Shown piece after piece: positions 36,474 to 48,200 of a stretch of 64,000 nucleotides of DNA. Made by a program: the position numbers and the translations under genes. Below the pieces are notes generated by a model. It was not told the DNA's origin, ran no database searches, and saw nothing but the letters and a program-made list of their open reading frames with translations. The stretch comes from Daucus carota subsp. sativus (Eukaryota > Streptophyta > Magnoliopsida > Apiales > Apiaceae), in NCBI RefSeq assembly GCF_001625215.2, contig NC_030387.2:36293606-36357605 (forward strand), read 5' to 3'. Position 1 is the stretch's first letter. Every line of letters begins with the position of its first letter.

Positions 36474-37949
36474 AATCCCTATTTGGATAAATTTAAAGCT
36501 ATAAGCATAAGATATATATTATGCGTATGGATAATCTTTATCGTGAATTAATTATTAGTTATTTAAATGATAATAATAATAATATAAATTTGACTAGCTA
36601 TCTATTTTAATATTAAATTTATCATATGAAACTATGAGTACAAAATAAATTACTCAAAATTTTTTTTTTACTAATTTTAGTTTCGAATAACTTTTTAATA
36701 TTTATAATTTATTGAATACAAAAATTAATAATATAACAACAAAATGTGATAAATTATTTTATAAAATGGTTTTACATGTCTGTAAAATCAAAATATTAAA
36801 AAAGATATATAAATCATTAGAAAGATTATAATTTTTAATTTTTCAAACTCTAACTTATATATTGCAAATTGTTTTTAAACTTTCTATATAAACAATGAAA
36901 ATAAATTATTTTATACTTTTAAACCTAACCAAACACCGCCGTTAATTACCGGTGTTTAGTTGATACAATACTTTGGAGTAATACTTAACGAGTACTCCTA
37001 ATACTTAACTTGGTAAAAGGGTGAATTGTCCTATGGGTCAAATAGTTATTCCATTCCCTGCGTGTAAAGGGGGACGTTCATCCAGAGAAGAAAAGAATGA
37101 ATGGAAAAGTAGAAATAAAATGAATCTTCCTGCATCAAAAAGAAAAAGAGAATGAAGTGAAAAAAGATAAAGAATCGTATGCGATTTGCATGTGGCTGTC
37201 CTACACCAGAGACTACAAGATTACATTGCCGGTCGGCCGATGGATTACTCATAGTAAAGCAAATCTAAAGTTTAGAGTAACGTATTTATATTACAACTTT
37301 CTTTTCGTTCCATTATTGCACCACTTTAGTGAACTGTTAACCATCTTTTCTTGTGCTCGGCAGGATGATATGAGTGTCTGTAATTATCATAGTCCCCGTT
37401 TTAAGTATTCATTATTTCACTAACATAAATATGTAGTTGAATATTTACGATATTCACACTTATGTTTGCCCCCTTCTCCCGTCGGATAAATTGATATATT
37501 TGTCAGACCGGTTCAAAATGCCGAATTGAAAAATAAAAACACAAAAATTACAAAATGAGAATTTTTTTTATTTAGATGACATAATATTTTTGAAGATTAA
37601 ACTGTCTCACATTTTTTTTTTGCTCTTAATAGTATATCTTGAGGATATCCGGATCTATTATCAAATTTAATTGGCGTGTCGGAATTCGAATCCTAAACTT
37701 TATTTTAAATAGAACTCAGGTCTGATGGATTGGAACTCAAATTAAGCGCACAAATTTTTTCCCAAAACTGAATCGAATAATAGAACATTCTTGCATTATT
37801 TGGATCGTTACTGCAGGTTTCTTCTTCTATGCAGGAATTTTACGAGATATTATTTTAATTATATATTTATCGTTGTAACAAAATGTAGTTAACTGGCCAC
37901 GAGGGACAGAGTGCGGAAATATTGTAGCCATGCAAAATGGAGCAAGTAA
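36474..37949. other. AT-rich intergenic DNA
   Basis: No gene is supported. A weak inverted pair (ccctatttggat near 36478 and aaccaaacaccg near 36927) may mark another decayed MITE, but neither ends nor target duplication can be fixed. ORFs at 37046-37423 overlap on opposite strands and look random. Confidence 0.4.
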
Positions 37950-38785
37950 GGGCTCATTTGTTAATGGGTGAATGAGACAATCTGAACTGAATGAACGTAA
38001 TTTATCGTTAAGCTTGTTTGGTAAAAATTTTAAATGACTGAACGAATCACAGATCAGCTGGACGAATCACCTCACAAACACGAGGGTCTCTCGTCCAGAT
38101 GTATATTCACTGTATTTTGATATGACTCTTGTTACTTTCTTCACCAGTCCTATGCGAATGATATATTATTACAATGATAAACAAGTTTACAATTCCAATA
38201 TAAATTTTAGATTTTAAATTTATCTATTATTATATGAAAATCTCTTAAGTAGATATTTTTATCTTATAATTAAATTATTTTAATCATGTGCAATATATAT
38301 TAGTCTACAATTATATTTGTGATAAAATTATCAATTAGGTAAATAATTATACATTAATTATAAGGATGAAACGTATATACATTAATATAACAATAATAAT
38401 TGATATATTTTTTTATTTATAATAAAAAATTATCAGTAATTAATCATTATGATGAATAAATTTTAGAAAAAATTGCAAGAATATTTATGTTTTCAAATAT
38501 ATTTTCAAAAATACTGTCGAAGTTGCAACGAAGTTACAATATAATTCAGTTGATTTTCAGCTTATTGGAGTTGTAAATGAATTGCAAATGAAGTTGCAAG
38601 TATTTTTAAAAATAATTTTTGTAATTTGGACATTTTTGAAAAAACCTTAAATTTTCATACTACTAAAAATTATTCAGAAGAATCCAATATTTAACAAATG
38701 ACATCAATCATTCAGATTCAGATTTATTACTCGTTCAGAATCTTAATGATCCAGAAAAATTTGTTCAGATTTAACAAATGAACCC
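37950..38785. mobile_element. TAA-flanked inverted-repeat element, Harbinger-like
   Basis: The ends pair as gggctcatttgttaa and, on the other strand, gggttcatttgttaa. TAA lies on both flanks (37947-37949 and 38786-38788). Further in, gaatgag/gattcag-type segments also pair. The 836-bp interior is AT-rich and non-coding, and includes at about 38467-38650 a diverged member of dispersed repeat family A, which probably inserted later. Confidence 0.65.
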
Positions 38786-38788
38786 TAA

Positions 38789-40572
38789 ATGAGCACATGA
38801 CCCAGCACCTCGGAAGTTCGCAGAATTTAGTCAAAATTAGAAACGGCAATTTTTTGAATATTATTTTAAGCGACCACACTTGTCACATATGGTTGTAAGT
38901 GTTACCTATTTCCCTTTTGTCCCAGAAAATTTGATATTGCTTCGTCTCGTTTAGATTTTATGTTTTTGAATAATGAATGTTGCCTTTCAAAAAAAAAAAA
39001 AAGAATAATGAATGTTGAGTGAGCAGTGTGTTTTGGGGAGCTGGTGCTTAAGAAACATGTGTGCTAGGTGGTATCTTGAGAATTTTGTTCTTTAAGGCTC
39101 GTCGGCATTGGAGTTAGGTAGATTTATTGTTATTTTTATAATGACCGGCGAATTATTTGGTCACACTTGAATGAGTGTGGAACTACATTTTAGAATTTGA
39201 GGACTAAACATAAATAAATCTTGTTTGTGGTTGGTAGCATTTTCATGAAATTATATTATTCCACTAAAATTGTGGATTAGCCGAAAAATATTGGTTCATG
39301 TATAATCCGCTAATAAATTAGAAGTACTTTCAGTTATCAGTTCTGACATTAATGTTTTATTTTACACAGAAGATATATGTATAAGAAAAGAAATTGCAGA
39401 TTTATTTTTATGCGCAAATTCTAATAATTTTGTGAAAAATAGCCCCCGAAAAACCTCTCAGCCCTTTTCTTCTTTTTCTAGAATTGTTGGGGGCTTTCAT
39501 TAGTGTGAAAAATCCGTATTTTTTTTATTCTTATTTTTAAGAAATTCACGACAAATAAGTAATTCTCTCCTTTTAAATTTAGATGGGTTTTTAAAATTAA
39601 ATTTTTTCTTGATTAATTTTGTTCAACTTATATTATTTTTAGATGTCATATTACTTTTCATTATTGAATTAATTACTTTTTCAACAAAAAATTGTGAAAA
39701 TAATTTAACAATCTAAATAAAATTGAGATTCTCATTTATAACTAAATAGAAAACTAACGTGTAGAATTAGGACGACATTAAACTGTGAAAAATACAAGTA
39801 AACTAACATAGTTGACTAAACATAAGCATACACATAATTTTGCCCAAATTATTAGCGAAAGAGGACCCAGACTGAAAATAAAATTCTACTAACCAAAATT
39901 TCATTTTTCACAATATTACTTATTTTGAAACACATATTTTGATTATTTTCATATAATGCCTTTATGTATCACTTTTAATCTTATCTTCTGTAAACCGATC
40001 TTCCTCCATTAAACATGAAAAGCAGATGAGCGGCAGGAAGAGTAGATTCCCATTACAATCAGTCTCCAGTCTCTCCTTTTTTCTTGTCTGATTAACTTAT
40101 CTTCTTATAAGCCAGGTCCCCACCACAGTACAAGTCCTTTTTTTTTGTTCTTTCTTTACTGTTATAGAATTAAATAAAATTACTCTATTTCAAGTATATA
40201 ATAGCACAGTTCAGCAAAAATGCAAGGACTATTCATCTAATTATAGCATATTCATGTGTCATGTGTGCTGTACTGCTGTATTTACAAGTCATAAATCCGG
40301 AAAAAGAGTTTGTAATTCAGTGAAATATATGTAGAGTAATTGTTTGATTTTAATAATATAAAGAATAAAGAATCAAAGTGCAAGCAGGCTGACATCAGAA
40401 GCAGAGCATCCAGATCTTGCAGCTCACAGAAGCTTCCCCTCTGAGTCTATTCTCTTTCTCTTTTCTCTCTGCAGTAGAAACAAAAGAGAAGCAATCTGGT
40501 AGCACAATTCTAGCAAGTCTAGGCATGGTGACACACAAAACATAAAACAAGCCCAGATTAACAAACCACACA
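38789..40572. other. upstream region of the formin gene
   Basis: AT-rich DNA with no gene seen. An A12-13 run occurs near 38989 next to a doubled aataatgaatgttg phrase. CT-rich leader-like DNA (ctctttctcttttctctctg near 40450) just before the start codon at 40573 suggests the 5' untranslated region of the formin. Confidence 0.5.
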
Positions 40573-43500
40573 ATGACCTCTTATCATCATCATAAGAGTC
40601 CTTATTTTCATATTCTGTCATTAGTTATTATATTTGTGAGTGTCCAACCAACAATTGGCACACTGCCCAAGCTTCAAGATTTGGTTTTTGGAAGTAGCAA
40701 CAATCCTAGGAGAATTCTCCACCAACCATTGTTTCCAGTAAGTTCTAATCCACCCCCACCAGAAGTAGAGCCGCCGCCGCCTCCCAGCACAGGCTTTCCC
40801 AATCCAGACCAGCCATTCTTCCCAGAAGTCCCTGCTGGAAGGACACCAGATCAGGCACAAGTACCACCAGTGCCATCCAATGGGACCGCGGTGTCGAACC
40901 CAATTGCCACACAGCCTTCCAAGCCTACCAAGAAAGTGGCAATTGCGATTTCAGTTGGAATTGTTACTCTTGGAATGTTGTCTGGATTGGCATTTTATCT
41001 GTACAAGCACAGATCAAAGCATGTGGATGAGTCTCAGAAGCTTGTTGGAGGGAATTCACAAAGAGTGAATGAGGATTCAAGAATGCCACCATCCACTTTT
41101 CTTTATATTGGCACTGTTGAGCCGTCTAGCCAAAGAACTGTGAGCAGCAGTGAGACCAATGGATCACCTTATCATAAACTGAATTCAATAAAAAGATCGG
41201 ATCGCTATAGGCCAAGTCCTGATCTTCAGCCACTTCCGCCACTTAGTAAACCTCAACCTCCACCAACGATGAATTCTCCTCCGGCCATGTCATCTTCTGA
41301 TGAAGAAAGTCATGAGTCCACGTTTTATACACCACAGGGATCCTCGGTAAGCAATGAAGAAGCATTCTCAACTAGTTCTCGTCGAAGTCGTTCAAGCAGT
41401 AAGACAAGCCTCATGGCTCGATCAAGAAGTGAACCTCATGTTACTAGCCCTGTTCCTCATTCCAAGAGAACTTCACCAAAATCACGCCTTTCTGCTTCAT
41501 CCCCGGACACAAAACTCGTGATTATACCATCAATTAAACAGCCTCCACCACCTCCTCCGCAACCCCCACCACCACCGCCCTCAGCAGCTACCTTTCAATC
41601 AATAAAGCAACAGAATCAAGTTCAACAAACATCTACATATGCTCCCAGAAGAGCAAAATTTTCTGCTCCACCTCCAGCACCAGATCTTTCTAGCCTTACT
41701 TCAGAAAGCAAACAACCTCAACATACAGTAGATACTCCATCTAAGCGAAACCCACCACCTCCACCACCGCTTCCCCCACTAATGGCAAGACCAAGGCAGT
41801 TGGTTCCTCTGCAAACACCTGCCCCCTCAATGGCTTTGCCGCAGGTGACAAAATCAAGTCCTGCCCCGAAACCTTACTCTGCAATGGAGACAACAGAATC
41901 AGTTGAAGAAGAAGATAATGGTACCAATTCTGCAGAGAAAATCGATGGTGATGACGATGGATCAAAACCAAAACTGAAGCCTCTGCATTGGGACAAAGTG
42001 AGAGCAACCTCAGACAGAGCCACTGTTTGGGACCAATTGAAATCAAGCTCCTTTCAGTAAGTAGCCTTGAACTGCTATTTCGATCCTTAATGCCCTAATA
42101 CGATCTCTAATCGATAGATTATTTTTCTTGTTTGCAGAGTGAATGAGGACATGATAGAATCTCTTTTTGGTTTTAACTCTGCAAATTCAAGTTCAGTTCC
42201 AAAAGAAACACCTAAAAAATCAGTAATCCCCCCAATCCAACAGGAGAACAGAGTTTTGGACCCAAAGAAATCTCAGAACATTGCTATACTGTTAAGAGCA
42301 TTGAATGTGACACGAGATGAGGTTACTGAAGCACTTCTAGATGGTACAGTTTTCTCTTCCTAGTGTTATTTGTACCTTATTTAGATAGCCATATAGATAT
42401 GGGCAGTCGACAGAATTAGGCCTTAGGGAACGTAAACAATGGAATAAATCACTCCCTTAACATAACTAACTTCAGTCTTCATATTAGAGAGCTAATTTAT
42501 TACAATCAAAATAATGTATATGTTCACAACATTAAGTATCCTTAGTACCGAGAGAGCGAATTCTGTAGTGCTAAGTTTCATTCTATTGTGGGTATTGTTA
42601 TAATTAGTTTCCCATGCTGTTTTACTAGGATCCTTCTACATCACCAGACTAATTCAGATGAAATGTCAATGTGTAAAGTAGTAATGAGTCTAGAATAGAA
42701 AACCTCTGATGTTCATTTTACCAACATAAAAATTAATTGCTACACAAATAGGCATTCTTTGGGCTGCTTGCCTGCTTGTATGTCCAGGACTACAATGTTG
42801 GAAATTATACCATCTTTATGCCAAAGCTTAGTTCTAGAGCAGAGTACCATTTTACCCTTTGGATTTAAGAGCTACAGGGAGCTAGAATTTTTCCGTGAAA
42901 ACTAATTAAACAAGACATCTGAAACTGATCCATACTTTTCATAGCTTACATAGCAGATAATAAACTCAAGCAAATTCAAAGTTTACTGTATGTTTAGTTC
43001 TCCATACTGACCCAATAGTATTAGTTTCTGTTTAATAGCTTACTGAACTATTACTGTATTTGTCAAAATCAAAAACAAATGACAAGTACTATAGATGACA
43101 TATAAGGGTGAAACATTGACTCTTCGTAGCTATACTAAAATTTGTATTTCAAGATCACTATCCTAGAGAGAAAACTGATAGGAAAAATTAAGAATTCTGC
43201 AAACTCCCCGGCCAATAATAGTTGAACTAGCATGATAGAAGGACACTACTTGCCAAGGATCCATTACCCTGACAATATTTACCCGTCTACCACATACAAT
43301 CAAGTGGTTAATGTGTGATAGTGAGAATGTAGCGTCAATTTATACGCTATAGGAATACTTGAATAATATAACACACAATTAACTGTTTATATGTTCTCAT
43401 CAAATTATATCTGTACTTGTGCAACAGGAAATCCAGAGGGCTTAGGCCCTGAGCTTTTGGAAACTCTGGTGAAGATGGCTCCAACGAAAGAAGAAGAAAT

Positions 43501-44609
43501 CAAACTTAGAGATTATAAAGGTGACTTGTCAAAACTAGGGTCTGCAGAGCGATTTCTCACTGCGATTCTTGATGTACCATTTGCCTTTAAAAGAGTGGAA
43601 GTAATGCTTTATAGAGCAAACTTCGATACAGAAATAAAGTACTTAAGGGATTCCTTTAAAACTCTGCAGGTACCAACAGACTCTACATCCAGTTTCTGCT
43701 TTCATGCATTAAACATAAATTGCCATTACTATATTGTCAAATTTGTCTTATGTCAAAGTTCCATAATTTTGAACAATAATTGCTAATTGTGCTCATTATA
43801 TGAACATTAAACAGGCAGCAAGTGACGAGTTAAAGAACAGTCGGTTATTCCTTAAACTGCTTGAAGCTGTTTTAAGGACAGGAAACCGCATGAATGTTGG
43901 CACTAACCGTGGGGATGCTATAGCTTTTAAACTTGATACGCTGTTGAAATTATTAGACATAAAAGGAACGGATGGGAAAACCACATTGCTCCACTTTGTG
44001 GTCCAAGAGATCATCAGGTCAGAAGACAAAGGTACTGATTCAACAAAAGAGATTGTTCCAAATAAAGTGAACTCGGGACCAAAGGAACAGGATTTTAAGA
44101 AGCAAGGACTACATGTTGTTGCTGGGCTGGGCAGAGAGCTGGGCAATGTAAAGAAAGCAGCAGGCATGGATGCAGATGTGCTAAGCGGCTATGTTTCAAA
44201 GCTTGAAATGGGACTTGATAAAGTTAGAATGGTTTTGCAATACGCAAAGCCAGATATGCAAGGAAACTTCTTTGAGTCGTTAAAGATATTTCTAAGAGAG
44301 GCGGAGGAGGAAATCATTAAAATTAAGTCGGAAGAAAAAAAAGTTTTGTCACTGGTAAAAGAAGTCACCGCATATTTTCATGGTGACACTGTGAAGGAGG
44401 AAGCCCATCCGTTTAGAATATTTATGATTGTGAGAGATTTCCTCTCCATACTCGATAATGTTTGCAAGGAAGTGGGAAGAATGCAGGATCACACAGTGGT
44501 GGGTTCTGCAAGATCATTCAGAATACCTGCAACAGCATCATTACCAGTACTAAACAGATATAATATTCGTCATGATAGAAGTTCGGATGAAGAAAGCTCC
44601 TCACCTTGA
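40573..44609 (+). CDS. class I formin-like protein (FH1/FH2)
   Basis: Exons 40573-42056, 42138-42343, 43428-43669 and 43815-44609 join in frame to 908 aa. The layout is that of plant class I formins. A signal peptide covers ~1-29. A short Pro-rich extracellular part follows, with [10 protein letters not shown] (46-55), the landmark of the FH1/FH6-like group. A membrane segment lies at ~122-144 ([20 protein letters not shown]), then a basic stop-transfer KHRSKH. A Ser-rich cytoplasmic region contains [11 protein letters not shown]. The FH1 Pro runs are at ~315-420. The FH2 domain starts at [12 protein letters not shown] (~474), with [32 protein letters not shown] and LLHFVVQEI, and extends to ~880. 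Class I formins nucleate and bundle actin at the plasma membrane and link it to the wall. Intron 2 is 1084 bp. All FH2 signatures look intact. A retrotransposon begins about 400 bp beyond the stop on the same strand. Confidence 0.95.
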
Positions 44610-45008
44610 AAACATGTGCACATGATGCACTAGAGTCTCATCACGGGACAACTGCAGGCCCATTGCTCCCATTAAACATGTTTGTCGCGTAAACGAGTAA
44701 CCTGGTTGTACAGAAGGAGCTTTGGCTGTCAAGAGGACTATCCACATGTATACAGGTCCTCTACTGAATTTTGGTCCTTCTTACAAGAACTGAATGCAGA
44801 AAGAGGACTGATAATTACAGATTTCATTTCAAATAAATTACAAGTAGGGTGAGAGAGTACAGATTACTTGCACCAGATTACGGCATAAAAGATTATGATA
44901 TTTCAAATATACAGGACTATAGCTAAGTTAGTCTCTCATTTACATATACACCTTTTATATTATGAAGCATCATGCTATAATATGAATTTTTGAGTACTCA
45001 ATTATTTT
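44610..45008. other. 3' flank of the formin gene
   Basis: Presumed 3' untranslated region and downstream DNA between the formin stop and the retrotransposon LTR. Nothing else is recognised. Confidence 0.6.
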
Positions 45009-45204
45009 TGTTGGGCCTCAGCCCGTGAAAGAGGCAGCCCAGTAAAAGGACACAGCCCATGACTAAGAGCCCAAGATGGTGACACATGCGAGACGCGTGA
45101 GAAGAGCAGTATAAAAGCCAAGACATGAGCACAGGCGCAAAGGTCGCAAATCGGGAAGATAAACATACATATATATAAACACATACAGTAGAGATAGTCC
45201 AGCA
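45009..45204 (+). repeat. candidate 5' LTR
   Basis: The segment begins tgttgggcctcagcccg and ends agtccagca, the TG...CA form of LTRs, directly before the primer-binding-like sequence. It contains a TATA box and is about 196 bp, short for this lineage. With no 3' copy to compare, the left boundary is inferred only from the TG and the change in composition. Confidence 0.5.
45110..45116 (+). promoter_or_regulatory. TATA box of the retrotransposon LTR
   Basis: The sequence tataaaa sits in gagcagtataaaagccaag, about 90 bp before the LTR end, as expected for a U3 promoter driving the gag-pol transcript. Confidence 0.55.
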
Positions 45205-45234
45205 TTTGGCGCTAGAAGGAGGGGAGAATCTGCC

Positions 45235-48200
45235 ATGGCGGAGGAAGTAAATGAGTCAAATCGAGTTCCAAAAACGCGCGAGGTGTTCGTGAACGAGGAA
45301 AGAAAAGCTAGGGCACATAAGTTTGGGCCGAAAAAATTGTTTGAAAACGAAGGTGGAGGCGAGTATTGTGGTGGTCCAGCACATTCGGATCCAACCGGAG
45401 GACATGGCAAACGGTACCGCCGTGCGCGTACTTTGGTGGAGACACCGCAGGGCAAAAGAGTATTGTCCAGTGACGCGAGGTTGCACTTGGAAAAACTTAA
45501 AGCTAAAAGGCAGGCGATTGAAAACAGAGAGCAGTTGAATCGTGAGGCGGCTAAGAATGAATTGGAAGCTCTTGACCGCGAACGGAAGTGGATTGAGTTT
45601 AAGGCGAGACAGCGGTTTGAGGCTGAAAAGTGGGAGGAGGAGTTTGTGAGAAAGAGGGATGAAAATGTTGCTTCATCCGAGTACCAAACGGCAGATTATG
45701 ACTATGACTACGAACCCTCCACGAAGAGCACAGCATATAGCGAACGCTCTAAGAAGGAGGATTCAGTAGGCTCACATAGCTCACGGAGGCGGAAAAGGAA
45801 AGAGGATGAGGAATTGAAAGAGGATGGTTCAAGCAAAAAGGAGTCTGCAGAAATGGTGAAGCTGAGAGCCGAAATGGCGGCCCTCAGAGAGTTGGTGAGG
45901 TCTCAAACTGGTGGAGTAGAGGCTGCGGCCATCAGCCCGTTATCAGAGGATATCGAGAATGCAAAAGTAGATATGAACTTAAAGATACCCTCGATAGAGC
46001 TGTTTGATGGCACTACTGATCCATTGGACTTTCTCAACATGTTTGATGGACGCATGAGTTACTTTAGACATGAAGAAATTTCGAGATGCCGCTTCTTTTG
46101 CACATGCCTCAAAGGCACAGCACTGGAATGGTTCAACAATTTACCCCCACGCTCCATAGATTCATGGCAAGCACTGAAAACGAAATTTAGAACACGGTTC
46201 TCAAGCAATAGGAAGGGAGGAAAGATCACAGCTTCACTAATGACAATACGCCAAAGGTCCACAGAGAGTTTGAGGGATTTCTTGGGAAGATTCCGAGCGG
46301 AAGTAGCAGTTATCCCTAATCTCATTGATGAACTTGCAATCAACTATTTGGCGGCAGGGGTAGACAAGGCTCGTCATGGTCCCATATTAGAGGAGTTCTT
46401 TGAGAAAAATCCAAAAACCTTGCAGGCGGCTATAGAGATATTTGAGCATAGGTTGAACCTAAAAGAGGCAGTGGGGAGTATACAAGCTACTTCACCACCT
46501 ACAAGAAGATGGGAAAGAGCACCACTTCTGTCAAACAAATGGGAACTTAAGCGTACTGAAGCAAAGCAGGGTCTGGGAAATGAGAGCGTGGAGGCTAATA
46601 GCTCCCACGCCTCACTGGCACAGGCTAACGCCTCACAGCCACAATCGAGGACATGGCCTCCGCGGCCACCAAGAGAGGAAAGAGAATTTTCCAAACTAAA
46701 CGTGGAGCCCTCTGCAATACTACCATTGCTAAGAAATGAACCAGACTTTAGAGTCCCAAGGCCGTTGAACCCGAACCGACCCCCAAGCTCGAGATATTGT
46801 GAATATCACGAGGACACGGGGCATTTAACTGATAGATGTTTCCAGTTGCGACATTTAATTGAGGACAAAATTCAAAAGGGGCAGTTAACACAATTTTTGG
46901 CAAACAGTGGCGGTTCAACAGGTGCTGACAAGGAAAGGGTGATTGATGTTATTTCTGGTGGGGTTCACTTAGAGGACGAGTTCAATAAGGGGAATTCAGT
47001 GTATCACTTGGATAGCAAGAGGCCCAGGCGCAATCCGTCGCCGGTGATTTCTTTCTCAGACGCAGATTATGTGGATGGCGTAGTACCAGGACACGTGGAT
47101 GCTTTAGTAATCACCACTAAAGTGGGAACCAATGTGGTAAAAAAGATCCTTATTGATAATGGTAGCTCTGTGGACATCTTGTATCAGAATGCTTATGCAA
47201 GGATGGACCTCGGAGACCGTAAAATGACTGTAGCTAAGGGGTCTCCACTCTATGGCTTCACAGGGAATGAGGTACGGGTCATTGGTGTAATTGATCTTCC
47301 AGTGTTATTTGGATCACCACCTCACCAAGTCTGGCAGATGACGAAATTCCATGTAATCAACGCATCATGCAGTTACAATGCTATCTTAGGACGGACGACT
47401 CTGTCAGCATTACGGGCCGTCACGTCCATTCCTCATCTTAAGATGAAATTTCCAACTGAATATGGAGTAGGGGAGGTTAAAGGAGATCAGCAGTCATCTA
47501 AGCAATGTTACTATTATAATGTGGTTCCTAAAAGGAAATCACGAGGATCATGGGAAACAGTAATAAACCAGGTAGGTGTTGAGCCGATGCCAGAGGCACC
47601 GGCCCAAGACAGAAAACCGGTTTGTGAACCGGTTGGGGAAATAGAGGAAGTGGTGATCGATCCAAAGAACCTGGAACACAAAGTAAAGATTGGGAGGAAT
47701 CTGTCAGAAGACGTCAAAAGGGATCTGGTGCAAATTTTGCAGGAATTTGCGGATTTATTTGCATGGAGTGCACAAGATATGCCCGGGATTCCAGAGTCAG
47801 TTGCACTTCACAGGCTCAATATCAAAGAGGGCGTAAAGCCTGTGAAGCAAAAGAAGCGTGTATTTTCGTTGGAAAAACAGCAAGCTATTGATGAAGAGTT
47901 GGATAAACTGTTAGCAGCAGGTTTTATCCGAGAAGTCCAATACCCCAAGTGGATTTCCAATGTAGTTCTGGTTAAAAAGAGCAATGGTAAATGGAGGATG
48001 TGCACCGATTATACGGATCTCAATAGAGCATGTCCTAAAGATTTCTATCCATTACCTAATATCGATCAAGTAATCGACTCTACAGCAGGCAACGAGTTGC
48101 TTACTTTCATGGATGCCTTTGCGGGTTACAATCAGATCAAGATGGCTCCAGAGGATCAGGATAATACAGCATTTATTACTCACAGGGGGGTCTTTGCATA